The notes under the pieces are model-generated. The model made no database searches and was not told the origin of the DNA. It saw nothing but the letters and a program-made list of their open reading frames with translations. This document shows, in pieces, positions 14,508 through 25,349 of a stretch of DNA of 64,000 nucleotides. Numbering within the stretch: the stretch's first letter is position 1; each line of letters opens with the position of its first letter. The stretch is from Epiperipatus broadwayi (lineage: Eukaryota; Onychophora; Udeonychophora; Euonychophora; Peripatidae), in NCBI GenBank assembly GCA_028023455.1, contig JAQFVV010000031.1, positions 9,472,093 to 9,536,092 of the forward strand, in the 5' to 3' direction. Both the position numbers and the translations under genes were made by a program.

Positions 14508-14556
14508 GTCTATCTATCTATCTGTCTATCTATCTATCTATTTATCTATCTATCTA
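14432..14556. repeat. TATC tetranucleotide microsatellite
   Basis: About 30 units of TATC with a few TGTC and TTTATC variants near the 3' end. Confidence 0.95.
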
Positions 14557-14689
14557 TGAAATTGAGTTTTATATGGCACTGTTTTTAAGACTTTAATGAT
14601 TAAACTTGATAACCATCTCTGTATCCAATAACTAGTAGCAGCATTTGTAAAATATATATATATATATCTTGAAATCTAATTAATGTAAC

Positions 14690-14813
14690 TAAAATTAATC
14701 CATATGAAAACTGGTACAACATGATTGCATCTGTAACCTTTACAATTGAAGTTATGTAATGCTATGTAAACCAAATAATTAATAAAGATTGTTGAAACAT
14801 CATCATCATCATA
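14690..14813 (+). mobile_element. LINE-like 3' end with CAT tail, tentative
   Basis: AATAAA at 14781-14786 is followed after about 12 nt by (CAT)5 at 14799-14813. This polyadenylation signal plus trinucleotide tail resembles the end of the minus-strand LINE at 16.6 kb. No coding remnant is visible immediately upstream, so the call rests on the tail architecture alone. Confidence 0.3.
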
Positions 14814-14829
14814 ATTATAATAATAATTG

Positions 14830-15743
14830 TTAACTGTTAACATTAATCGTATTTATTTACTTTTATTAAAGTGCATTTATTTGAAAATATTTACTGCTTA
14901 AAATGTATTTTAATATTGTTAAAAGTGTAACATTTTGGTCTGGTATTTAATGTTACAAGTTGTATATATTGTTAAAAACATGTAAGATTAAAATTATCTT
15001 ACACTGGTACAAACATTTGCATTTGCTTCATGGTAAAAAATGAACAAACATTTACTTATTAGACTTTTACCATTTTACTGATGAATATTTTCAAGCTGCT
15101 AGGAAAAATTGTTTTCTATTGTCGCTGATATTTTTGATTTCTCTTATTTATATATATATATATATATGGAACAATTTTTTTAAAAAAAATATTAGAAATA
15201 AAATGTTTGTTCGTTGTATAATATAAATCATAATTTTTTAATAAATTTTGAAAAAATAAATTTTTGAATTTATCAATATTGCTAATCAATATTAATGTAT
15301 TTTCAAAAGATAAATTTAAATTGCAATATGCTTTATATCAATAAATATTTTTTATCTAATTTAATACATAAAATATTTTAATATATTTAAAAAAATTACT
15401 TTAAATATTTTTAATTGTTACATTTGTAATTTATATTGATTGTTTTTATCATTTAATTATGATTCAGATGTTTTAAAAGTTGCAATTTTATATCATAATG
15501 ATGAATGTGTATAATTAATATTAATATGCATACGTATCGTGAGAAATGTTTGTCTTTGTTTCTTTTCTCGGCTATTTTTTTTTCCAAAATGTGATTTGTA
15601 TATACTTTTTATTAATGTAATGCATTTTTCCTTTAAATGCTTTTTAGAAAAATGCTTTAAAACAAAAAAAGAATATGGGATAATAATAACAGATATATGT
15701 AAATATTTCACTTATGCAATGTAATAGAATGCTAACATCCTCG
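14830..15743. other. AT-rich spacer
   Basis: Nothing recognised apart from a short TA repeat at 15149-15167. The two overlapping 60-70-codon frames on opposite strands at 15493-15724 are AT-rich noise. Confidence 0.5.
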
Positions 15744-15786
15744 TCATCATCATCATCATTATTTATTATTATTATTATTATTATTT
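15744..15786. repeat. TCA/TTA trinucleotide tail-like repeat
   Basis: (TCA)n passes into (TTA)n. It has the same composition as the tails of the LINEs at 16.3 and 16.6 kb and may be the tail of another element, or a local spread of the repeat. Confidence 0.8.
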
Positions 15787-15789
15787 TTT

Positions 15790-16437
<648 letters not shown>

Positions 16438-16577
16438 ATAAAAAAGTAGGGCATATAATTATATTATTTTTGTCACTTTTACTCATTTATATATATTATT
16501 TATGCATATTGTATAGTTGTTATAATGCAATTCTGTAATTGGATTAATGCTGTAGTTTTGTATGGTAAATAAATTGA

Positions 16578-16607
16578 ATTATTATTATTATCATCATCAT
16601 CATCATC
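16578..16607 (-). repeat. LINE-A 3' tail, (GAT)n(AAT)n
   Basis: On the minus strand, GAT units pass into AAT units 12 nt after an AATAAA motif (16624-16619). It marks the 3' terminus of LINE-A. Confidence 0.75.
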
Positions 16608-17137
16608 TTTCAAAGGACTTTATTCAATAAATTAAAAAAGGTTACACAATTTTTTTACACATTATTTTTTATTATTATACAGACAGTCAATTGTTTGTAA
16701 AACTGGCAGAGGTATAGAAGTTCACATATGTGCAGTAAGTGTTTAAACTCCTGATTAAAGTTCAAAAGTTCACTAGCATATACTGTTTTTCAATGGTGGT
16801 AAGTGGTATATTTTTCATTTGACATTTCTAAATCTTTTGTGACTCTTCCTATTTTTATAAGTTTGAAGGTAACTGCAAAAGAGACCAGGTGCCAATAAAT
16901 GTGTGATTTGTTATTCTTTTATCTCTTTCATATATACTATCCAGTTTATTTTTGAATGTATTCAGGTGCCTTCTTGGATTATTATTGTACATGAATTTAC
17001 ACCTTGTACACCATAAAGCATAGAGAATGAATACACTGATTCTTATTTCAGCAAAAACTCCTTTTTTGAATGAGTTAAATAGGCAATTCATATTTATTCT
17101 TTTATTTTTGAATAGTGTATTTATTATTTAATGGATG

Positions 17138-17578
17138 CTAATTAGTCCTAGACATGAGAAAAACTATGATCCTGTGTTTCTGAGTCTCTGTGACAGAGGT
17201 TACTAAATTGTCTACATTTTGACAGTTCCTTCTATATTTCAAAAAATGTTGTGTGGGTAGTGAGTCAAGGTTAATTTTAAGAAGAAAATCAAAATATTTT
17301 GGTTCAAGTGACCAGAATTTTAATTTATGGCATAGTTGTTTATTGGTGATATTAAGTACAGTTTTTTCATCAATTTGTGATGGGTATAAAAGCAAATGTA
17401 TTTCCCAGTACTTGAATTTATTTTGAGGTGGATTAAAATTCAACCTTTTTATAGATAGTAATGGTGCAAGTAGTGTCTTCAGGTATCCTTGTAAAGGAGG
17501 TTTATCTGTGGGGATGATTTTACAGACTATTTGTAAATATGGGAATTTTTGTGCACATGCAGAGATAATGTTTAACAT
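17138..17578 (-). pseudogene. Longest intact C-terminal piece of LINE-A ORF2
   Basis: A 146-codon frame downstream of the RT thumb, rich in Leu, Asn and Lys, with no enzyme motif. It is the connecting region between RT and the terminal segment that carries the Trp-Cys-containing block at 16855-17091. It is reported separately because it is the best-preserved stretch for building a family consensus. Confidence 0.55.
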
Positions 17579-18256
17579 TTTTTGGATTCTGATGGTGTAA
17601 ATTGAATGAAGTCCCAGACTATTTTGTGAAAATGAATTTCTTAGCCATTTTACTGATATTGAGATTACTTTTTTTTCCTACAAGAGTTTTCTACAAAATG
17701 AATCTATTTTATTAGTGAATGCTTTAGTATAAAGTATTGTTTGAGATGTAATAAGTGATCTTTGTGTACAGTGAAAGGTAGGCTTTTATTAGTGAATTGA
17801 CTATAATTTCTACTTTATTTGCAAGACTTTTTTGAATAAGTAGTCTCATTGGTGAATGACGCAGATAGAAATGGAAACCAAGAAATGGATTAGGTTTACC
17901 TTTAAAATGTTTTGTTATACTGCTGCCAGTGAAAATTTGTCAGGCACAAGATTTCTCCATGTTAAATGTTAATTTATATTCATTTGTATAATTGGAAAGT
18001 AACTTTAGAAGTTTGGGAATGTGTTTTTTGAGATGTCAAAAAAAATTGCCAAGATCATCCATGTAAGCTATACTTAAGATGTTAGTATTTAAGCAAAGTA
18101 CATAAATTTCAGGTAATTCATTTTCTGTGATTTTAATTAGGGGATTTATGTAGGCAGTAAATAAGGCACTAAGAAAGGATCCTTGTGGGATGGATTGATG
18201 AGGTACTATTGGTGGTAAAGTTTTTCCATTTAGAGTAATGTATATTTCACAGTTTA

Positions 18257-18922
18257 TTAATAGGTTAGCAAGTAGAGATTTAGGTAGGCTTTTGGTCCTG
18301 TGTATTGTTCTAGAGTTTTCAGTAGTGTATTTATTGATATCATGTCAAATGCTGCTTCTATGTCTAGTTGAACAACTATAGGACTGTATTTTTTGTTGTT
18401 TCTTATTGTTTCTATAGTTGATTTGAATAGAAAAGCTACCTGTCCAGTTGAAGATTCCTTTTTAGCAAATTGCATTTTTGATAGTTTCAGTATAATATAT
18501 GGCTCTATTTTGTCTTTAATTACTGATTCTATAATTTTATTCCAAGGGAGGACATTGAAATTGGACGTAAGTTTGTTACTGATGAAACCATTTCTTTTTT
18601 TTTTCATAAATGGTACAAGCAATATTTGATAAAGATCTGGTATTCTATATATGTCTTTAGTTAAAAAATTTGTAAGGTTAGACATATACTGAGCTGTAAT
18701 TTTATTGAGATGAGAATATATGAACTTGGGAATCTCATCTATTCCAGGATGGCATGAATCTGGCATTGACTCTATTTTTTTGTACAAAATCATTAGAGCA
18801 AATTGAATTTCTTTTTCTGGTCTGCTGTATAAAAGTTGTGATGGATCTAAAGGAGGATTTTTTTTGAAATTTATCTCTAAAAAATGAAAGTAATTTCTCG
18901 AACATGAAATCTCCACAAACAC
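18257..18922 (-). pseudogene. LINE-A reverse transcriptase, fingers/palm segment
   Basis: A 221-codon frame holding the N-terminal half of the RT: PGIDEIPKFI (RT block 1/2), LVPFMKKKRNG, ESVIKDKIEPYI (block 2a-like), SSTGQVAFLF and the first catalytic aspartate block QLDIEAAFD. It lacks its own start and stops before the GSxLS and YMDD blocks, which lie in another frame at 18240-18050, so there is a frameshift just after 18257. Confidence 0.75.
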
Positions 18923-19055
18923 TATGTGATTGTATTTTTATGGATGATGGTACTCAAACTGGAGAGGGGTGACCTAATGCCCATCTGATGTAATTTCTGG
19001 TTAAGATGTGAGGCTTGTTGAAGTATACTTTTCTTTTTTTGTGGCAATATATTTT

Positions 19056-19556
19056 TTACGCTGTTCTGAAATTGATTGATATGTTTTTTTTAATGCTACT
19101 AATCAGGCGATCATAGTTAGATTGTGATGTAATAATTTTTTTATAAGTGTCATCCATAAGGTTTAAAAGTTTAGTTGGGGGTGGTGTGATTCTGGTAAGA
19201 TGGTTAATATTAAATGATAATATATTGACTAATGCATGCCATGCTTGGACTGGGTCTATTTGTATACTTTTTATCTTATGCAAATAGATATATATTTCTG
19301 AGAAAAGCAATTTTGGAGAGCATGATGGAAGAAAAATTCTGATGGTTCTTCCAGTAATTATTGTTGATTTGATATTGACATTAAGTTCCAGAGATACTAT
19401 GATTGCAGCATGATCAGATAGAGGGGAGTTCTTTAGAAAAATGTTCATCATGTTATGCAATGATGGAGAACCGAAGACTAGATTAATTAATGATAAAAAT
19501 CTTTCATTATTAAATGATACAGCTCTCTCTGGCAGAAATCCTTGCCCACTCATCAT
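19056..19556 (-). pseudogene. LINE-A endonuclease C-terminus and linker
   Basis: A 166-codon frame carrying LSDHAAIIVSLE (about 19420), the histidine-containing block that closes the APE endonuclease fold. The sequence after it is a linker with no motif. The catalytic DFN block lies in the frame just upstream (19615). Confidence 0.7.
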
Positions 19557-19942
19557 GGAAAATCACAGATGATGGAGCCATTTATTGGTAAATTTTTCGT
19601 ATGACATGTTAAAGTCCCCTATAAGTTATACTGGATGTGCTGTGTTCACAAATTTGAAGTTCAGAATTAGGATTAATCTATTTATAAAGATGGAGTCTGG
19701 AGGGATATATACAATTGCAATGTTTAGTGTTATAGCTTTGTGGTGAAAAGTAATAATTAGTATGTGTGCATCAATATATAATGTTTTAAATGAGTTGAAT
19801 GGGCAGTTTTTATCGATGATGATACCTGTTCCTGCTGATAGTGTGTGATGTACTTGAAAAAGCTGTAAATCCTTTGCTATTTCGTTTGTTTGATGGATTA
19901 ATTTGTGATCCACTGTAAATTTTTGCTTCTATAACACCAAGT

Positions 19943-19955
19943 ATGTGTGGTTTAA
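19943..19955 (+). repeat. Target-site duplication, left copy
   Basis: The 13-bp ATGTGTGGTTTAA here is repeated exactly at 20989-21001, at the two edges of the RTE insert. Removing the insert and one copy restores the LINE-A frame (KPH followed by ILGV), which confirms that this is a true target-site duplication. Confidence 0.85.
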
Positions 19956-20937
19956 AGCATTGGATCATCAAGGTATTGATCCAGGATATTGTCATATTTT
20001 AAAGAATATTTATAAAAATGCAACAGCAACAATTAGATTACATAATGATACTGGAAAAATCAACATTGAGAAAGGTGTAAGACAAGGTGACTCCATATCT
20101 CCAAAACTCTTTACAGCAGTGCTGCAAGAAGTATTTTGTGGATTAAAATGGGAAACTAAAGGAGTGAAAGTAAATGGAGAGTATTTAAGTCATTTAGATT
20201 TCGCAGATGATGTAGTTGTTTTGCAAATAATGCTTCAGAGCTGCAGGAAATGTTGCAGGAGTTAGCAGATGAAAGTAGAAAAGTAGGACTAAAGATAAAT
20301 GTTAAAAAGACTAAAGTAATGTTTAATCGATTTGCTCAAAATATGAAAATAAAGATTGATTATGAAGAATTAGAAGAAGTTAACAGTTACAAATACCTTG
20401 GTCAGATTATTAATACAGATGGAAACATAATGGAGGAAATTAATCATAGAATTAAACTTGGTTGGAGTGCTTTTGGTAGAAATAACTTGATACTAAAAGG
20501 AAATATGCCTATGTGTTTGAAAAGGATGGTTTTTAACAAATGTGTTTTACCAGTTCTTACTTATGGATCTGAGACTTGGACCCTTAATGGAAGAGCAATA
20601 CAGAGACTTCAGACCACTCAAAGGAGTATGGAGAGATGTACGTTGGGAGTAACTAGAAGAGATCGAAAATGTAATGTATGGGTAAGACAACAAACAGGTG
20701 TTACTGACCTTATTGAAAAAATTAAAAGATTGAAATGGAGTTGGGCTGGACATATTGCTAGAAGAGATGCTAATAGATAGACAGTTGAAATTTTAAACCG
20801 GATTCCAAGAGATTGTAAAAGACCCAGAAAAAGACCACATGTGAGATGGATGGATGAAATAAGAAAATGTGCAGGGGTGGGGTGTTGTGGATAAGAGAAG
20901 CTAAAGATCGGAGAAGATGGATTAAACTTGGAGAGAC
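19956..20937 (+). pseudogene. RTE reverse transcriptase C-terminal half (truncated)
   Basis: Blocks in order: GIDPGYCHILKNIY, GVRQGDSISPKLF (RT block 4), LDFADDVVVL with the catalytic FADD (about 20195-20220), KTKVMF, YKYLGQIINTDG (block 7), RIKLGWSAFGR, VLPVLTYGSETWTL, RSMERCTLGVTRRDR, IKRLKWSWAGHIARR, and a final PRKRPHVRWMDEIRK. This is the standard RTE/BovB C-terminus. Lesions are few: a single-nucleotide frameshift just after FADD (about 20221), a TAG replacing an expected Trp codon at 20778, and a frameshift near 20875. The sequence is therefore young compared with the other RTE copies here. It has no start codon of its own. Confidence 0.88.
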
Positions 20938-20988
20938 CTTCATCCTGCAGTGGATTGATAATGGTTGATGATGATGATGATGATGATG
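19956..20988 (+). mobile_element. 5'-truncated RTE-type LINE inserted in LINE-A
   Basis: A 1.03-kb insert encodes the C-terminal half of an RTE-clade reverse transcriptase, ends in (TGA)n at about 20964-20990, and is bounded by a 13-bp target-site duplication. RTE elements are known for short 3' UTRs and simple-repeat tails. The 5' end starts within the RT palm, so it is a truncated copy. It is on the opposite strand to LINE-A and younger than it. Confidence 0.88.
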
Positions 20989-21001
20989 ATGTGTGGTTTA
21001 A
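20989..21001 (+). repeat. Target-site duplication, right copy
   Basis: Exact 13-bp copy of 19943-19955. The first two bases merge with the end of the TGA tail, so the unambiguous part is 11 bp. Confidence 0.85.
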
Positions 21002-21240
21002 CAAAGTCATACCATTTAGAAAGAAGATCAATTTTTTCAAGAGAGTTTAACTCTCTGACATTAAAAACTATATTAAGTTTCATTTTAGTGTGTGTTTGTT
21101 CTATATATTAAACAAGTCTATATCAGATCTTAATTGTATATAAAAAATAATCAATAATAAATGTGAGCAAAAACTCATTATTGACAAATTAAGAAAGACA
21201 ATTTTAGTATGTATGATTGTGTACTGGATTTTTAATTGTA

Positions 21241-22400
21241 TTACCTGGTCTCATTTGCTTTATTGCTATTGTTTTTTTTTTTGGATATAGTATTATCAAT
21301 ATTGGTATAATTATCACTTCCTTCTTCCATAGGACTATCTTCTTCTGTTGATAATGATACGTTATCAGAATCTTTTTGATATTGAGCGGTTTTAGCTTTT
21401 TTAGTTTCAGATGCTGCAGGAGGCATTCCATCGTTGCTACTTTCATATTCCAAAATCTTTACTTTTTTAATTTTTTTTAGAGGGAGGCCTAGTTTTCTTC
21501 TTAATTGAGGAGTGGCAGGTGCTACCACAGCTGGATATATGTTTTGTTGAGGGGGGGGGGGGTTATAATATCAACCACAGGATTTATTGTATCATTTTCA
21601 AGCTCACAATTGATTGTGGAGTTATTTTTTTTACTATCGCTAATACTATTTTTTTTTATTCTCTTCTGATATATGCTACAGAACAAGAAATTTTTCCACT
21701 ATCAATTTGACTTGTTGACAAGAATCAAGAGTTAATTTCTTTTGGACATTGGTGAGTGGGGGATAGTCTCATATTGCATTTAATGCAGTATAGCTTAGGG
21801 CAGTTGCTGATTAAGTGACCGCGTTTTTTACAATGAAAGCATTGTGGCTTGAACCATTTATAATTAAAAATAATATTGCCTCTTGGTCTGTTATTTGCGT
21901 AGGGATATTTTCAGGCATTATATTTTCTCACAATTTCACACTAAATAAAAACTGTTACCGAGTATAGGTACTGGTGTGTTTTTAATGTATGTGGGCTGAA
22001 AATTTATCACCTCTTTGAATGGCTCCATTAATTTAACGAAATCTGCACTGGAAGAATCAAGGTATGCATTTTTTAAGAGGCCTGTAATATGATATTCTCT
22101 ATTCGGGTTAACTACGATTAAGGCGTATTGATCCAAGATTTTAACTTTTTTGAAGTTTTCTTTATTTTTCTTGTTATCGAATTCAATTATTATATAGGGT
22201 GGATTTGGATGGTCTCGAATGCGCACAATCGAATTCCATAGATTTTATTAATGACTTCAAATAATAGATCTTTAGGAATCTATAGAGTGAACAATTATTA
22301 TCTGTTATTGCTATTACAATGGAACGGTACGTAAAAAAACATATGAATGAATTAAAAAGATCTTTAGGTATGGTCTGGTTGAAAACTTCTATAATAAGCA
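21241..22400 (-). pseudogene. LINE-A ORF1 (gag-like, zinc knuckle)
   Basis: An RNA-binding, gag-like ORF1. From the N-terminus: DLPAYYRSFQP (about 22385), PKDLLFEVINKIYG (about 22270), a conserved central domain PPYIIIEFDNKK...LLKN...FQPTYIKN (22226-21936), then a CCHC knuckle CFHCKKRGHLISNC (C-X2-C-X4-H-X4-C, about 21845-21800) and a second Cys/His cluster CIKC...HQC (about 21790-21750). The C-terminus is charged and proline-containing, rich in Lys, Ser and Glu, and ends at the stop at 21241. Frameshifts occur near 22215 and 21936. A related, more decayed ORF1 lies at 60240-61300 on the plus strand. Confidence 0.75.
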
Positions 22401-22700
22401 GGCAAGTCATGATTTATATTGCAATAAGAATTTTTTTATGTATTTATGAGAATATATACTTTTATTAATTCGTAATCCCATAAAAGTGTTTATTTTTTAT
22501 TTTATTTTTCTAGTGCATCATTACTTTCATTGCTAAATGAAAATAACTATATCTTTAAAATATCAGTTATTGGTAGAATGAACATTATATTAAGAGTACC
22601 AAACTCCATCCAGTAGTGCCACCAAGTGCAAGCCTTCATACATAAAGGATGCAGGAAGGTTTATGTATAAAATCTCTATCTAGTGCATACTTCTCCAACA

Positions 22701-22742
22701 TCCCCAGACTAGTTTCTAGCTTGTGGCTTTCATCAGTGAGAA
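22701..22742 (-). ncRNA. Hammerhead-type ribozyme motif, foldback copy A
   Basis: Read on the minus strand. Stem I UUCUCA pairs with UGGGGA (6 bp including two G-U pairs). The core CUGAUGA is at 22736-22730 and GAAA at 22716-22713. Stem II is AGC/GCU with a 5-nt loop and an A-A mismatch next to the core. A minimal stem III is followed by GUC, with cleavage predicted between 22707 and 22706. All invariant core bases are present. Short stem III is known for hammerheads in Penelope-like elements and retrozymes. The weak stem II makes activity uncertain. Confidence 0.55.
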
Positions 22743-23258
22743 GTCTCGGATTTGAGAGTACTGCATCATCTATATTTTAGGGTCTAATGCAACCCTCCAG
22801 AAGCCACTTTTTATATATTTGGTTAAGTATAAAGCTAAGAGTCCAAGGTGAAATCATCATAATGTTTCCAACCTAAGCTCATTTACTTATATAGTCATAT
22901 AGATCTAAACTCAGTTCACCATCTATACATTTTGGTGTTTTTGGTTTTTCAAAAACCAGTCACCATTATCCTATGGGCAAGATAGGTATACACCCATCAA
23001 AATATCACATCATAACCATTTCATATGTTTACACATAATGTTAATAAAAGTAACAAACTTCATATAGTAATGCCATAAAGTGCAAGTATTCATAATGAAT
23101 GGATGCAGGAAGGTCACATCATCACCATTTCATATTCTTACACATGCTGTTAATAAAAGTATCAAACTTCATATTGCCATAAAGTGCAAGTATTCATAAT
23201 GAAAAGATGCAGAAAAGTCTGTGCATAAAACTTTTTGTAGTGTCTACTTATCCAACAT

Positions 23259-23299
23259 ATCCAGACTATTTTCTGACTTGTTACTTTTCATCAGTGAAT
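23259..23299 (-). ncRNA. Degenerate hammerhead motif, foldback copy B
   Basis: Minus strand: CUGAUGA (23294-23288), GAAA (23273-23270) and a GUC-type site are retained. Stem I is AUUCA/UGGAU (5 bp). Stem II no longer pairs and stem III has at most one pair. It is a diverged relative of copy A. Confidence 0.4.
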
Positions 23300-23435
23300 G
23301 AGCTTGAATGAGAAACATTATGGTGTTTTTATGTGGTGCTTCTAGTATTATAATTACCCAAATAAGTAAAAAGGAGTGGCTGGAGGATTACATTAGATCA
23401 TAAGATCTAAATGCAGTGCTTTCAAATCCAAAGTT

Positions 23436-23476
23436 CCTCACTAATGAAAATCACAAGCTAAAAACTAGTCAGGGAA
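23436..23476 (+). ncRNA. Degenerate hammerhead motif, foldback copy C
   Basis: Plus strand. The core reads CUAAUGA (G5 changed to A) and GAAA has become AAAA, followed by CUAGUC. Both changes hit essential bases, so this copy should be inactive. It is in opposite orientation to copies A and B. Confidence 0.45.
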
Positions 23477-23930
23477 TGTTGGATGAGTAGGCATCAGATA
23501 GGGATTTTATTCACAAACATCACATCCATTGATGGTAGCACTATTGTATGGAGTTTGGTACATTTATTAACTTTATGTGTCAGCATATAAAATGATCATG
23601 TAAATATTACATTAATATAATACTTTACATTAACTATATGTATATTACTTTTTTTATATCTCAAAATATTTGAGATGTTCAACAAAAACAAAATAAAAAT
23701 AAAATGCAAAGAGAAATATACATGACTTTATAGCTAATCAAATGTTAAGAGTATAAATACATTTCATAGAATAAACACTTCTGAATACTAACTAAGACAC
23801 ATTACATCCAGATTCTAAAGAATCACTTTTTTTTCTAACATAAATTATAAATACACCTACCCTTTTGCAATATCAATACTAATCTATTTTGTCAAGCTAA
23901 AATATACCTCTTTTATATAATCTTTGCTCT

Positions 23931-24001
23931 GTTATATTGTAAATAAATTAAGCATTGACACCAAAAAGAGCATCCACTTTTTAATTTATTTACAATATAA
24001 C
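23931..24001. repeat. 21-bp perfect inverted repeat
   Basis: The 21 bases at 23931-23951 (GTTATATTGT followed by an A/T-rich half) are exactly complementary to 23981-24001, with a 29-nt loop between. It could be a small foldback element or a structured transcript; nothing else marks it. Confidence 0.75.
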
Positions 24002-24059
24002 AAACTGAATGTTGATGAAAGAGGTATTTAATTTACTTCATACTATTGCTGTGTAATTT

Positions 24060-24970
24060 TCACAACACCTCTTTCAAAAGAAAGTGTTTTTTACTTAATA
24101 AATAATATTTCTGTAATTTAATTTTCATTATACCATTCTTATACAAGGTAGAAACTGGTTTCTCTCCACTTTTAATACTTTGTATAAAGATGTAACCATA
24201 AACATATGACTACCATCATGAGCAAAATGAGTATGATCACCAGGATACACATTTTCATGCTGATCTAGCACTCATCAGTTGGCCCAATCACAATATTTTA
24301 CACATATCTTGATCATTAATAGGTAGGTGGGAAGGTAGGTAGGCAGGCAGGGAGGGAGATAGGTAGTTTTGGTCAGTATGTAGGTAGGTAGATGGATGGA
24401 AGAATAGGCAGACAGACACAGACCCATAGATAGATAGGTATGTAGGTAGATAGGTAGGTAGATGGGTATGTAGATGGGTAGGTAGGCAGGTGGGCAGGCA
24501 GGCAGGTAGATAGGTAGGTAGATAGATAGGATTGGTTGGTTGGTGTTAGGTAGGTAAATAGGCCAGCAGACAATTACTACAATTTAATTGATAAGTATCA
24601 GACCTATTGCTTTCACAACTTTAACACAAACTACTTAATAGAAGTATATAAATATTTCTTATTAATCATTTATTCGATCCGAGATTTCCCCCTTAATGAA
24701 TAATATTTCTGTAGTGTTATTTTTACAACATCATTCTCATGCAAAATAGGGACTGGTTTCTATCTACTTGTAATACTTTGTGGAGGGGTGTAATCAAAAA
24801 CATATAACCAAAGACATATGAAAATTATAAATAATCCCAAAGATATACATTTGATGCTGAAATATTTGGCCCAGATCACAATCCTGATAAGTGTTAAACT
24901 TACTGCCTTCACAACTTTGACACAAACCACTTAATAGTTGTATATTAATAATTTTGGTACTTGGGTATTA
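24060..24970. repeat. Diverged direct duplication, spacing about 600 bp
   Basis: Sequence at about 24095-24215 (TAATATTTCTGTA...CTGGTTTCT...AATACTTTGT) recurs at about 24690-24815, and the part about 24590-24650 recurs at about 24890-24955. A third short piece lies at 26300-26345. The first copy has been expanded by the GGTA microsatellite. Confidence 0.6.
24318..24560. repeat. Degenerate GGTA/GGCA microsatellite
   Basis: Long imperfect run of GGTA, GGCA, AGAT and GGAT tetranucleotides. The 66-codon minus-strand frame across it (Tyr-Leu-Ser-Thr repeats) is a by-product. Confidence 0.9.
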
Positions 24971-25349
24971 TTTCAGAAATTTAGGAAAGATAAGATTACT
25001 TTTTATATGAGATAAAGGCATAATGTTGGAATCTTAAATAAACTCCTGCGATATGAGTTTTTTTTTCCTCATTGAAAAATATGTTTTGAAACGTGTCAAC
25101 TGAAAACTATTATAGAGGTGCGTTTAGGAAGATTTTGGTATTTTTTTTCTGATTCAAAAGTTTGTGGTTTGTACTTTTTGAACTTACTACTTGTTATTAT
25201 TGTGAATTTGTTTTATTTCAACTATGTTATTTACTTCTGTGTTTTTTTTTTCCAATTTCAAGTTAATTATTGACTGACTTCTGCATTTTTGAATCTTTGA
25301 ATTGCAAATTTATTATTTAATTGTAATTGAATGAAGACAATGACTTTGT

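Larger units (their letters stand above)
16855..21083 (-). pseudogene. LINE-A ORF2: AP-type endonuclease plus reverse transcriptase (broken, interrupted)
   Basis: ORF2 would nick target DNA and prime reverse transcription of the element RNA. The likely start is ATG at 21083, because it is followed by MKLNIVFNVRELNS, the usual first strand of the APE endonuclease. Across the RTE insert the frame resumes as ILGVIEAKI (19944 downward) with GTGIIIDKN, the IGDFN box near 19615 and the SDHAA box near 19420, all APE signatures. The RT domain begins near 18922 with PGIDEIPKFI, then QLDIEAAFD, PQGSFLSALF (near 18180) and the catalytic YMDD box at 18067-18054. FLGFHF follows (thumb), and a C-terminal segment ALWCTRCKF (about 17010) ends at the stop at 16855. 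Several frameshifts and stops lie between these blocks, so no full protein can be made. The catalytic residues still visible show recent common ancestry with an active element. Confidence 0.8.
16578..22410 (-). mobile_element. LINE-A, near-complete APE-type non-LTR retrotransposon
   Basis: Read from 22410 down to 16578 the element has the standard LINE order: an ORF1 with a zinc knuckle (about 22400-21241), ORF2 with AP-endonuclease and reverse transcriptase (21083-16855), a short 3' UTR, an AATAAA-like signal at 16624-16619, and a (GAT)n(AAT)n tail at 16607-16578. ORF2 is split by a younger RTE insertion (19956-20989). Both ORFs carry frameshifts and stops, so the copy is dead. Length without the insert is about 4.8 kb, consistent with a nearly full-length two-ORF LINE. 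The tail is the reverse complement of the tail type on the neighbouring plus-strand LINE. The clade is not assigned. Confidence 0.8.
22575..23612. mobile_element. Foldback element with hammerhead-like motifs
   Basis: The left arm (about 22597-22830) is the reverse complement of the right arm (about 23330-23561). For example, GTACCAAACTCCAT at 22597 pairs with ATGGAGTTTGGTAC ending at 23561. A partial third copy in left-arm orientation lies between (about 23005-23310), with its first part repeated twice. No frame codes for protein. Each of the three copies contains a hammerhead-like core at the equivalent position. This is a non-autonomous repeat family; inverted arrangement of ribozyme-bearing units is typical of PLE long repeats or retrozyme arrays, but the family is unidentified. 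Confidence 0.6.

Noticed and set aside
20618-21040. 140-codon minus-strand frame
   Set aside because: It is the antisense shadow of the RTE reverse transcriptase and its TGA tail (poly-Ser).
24373-24573. 66-codon Tyr-Leu-Ser-Thr-Pro repeat frame
   Set aside because: By-product of the GGTA microsatellite.
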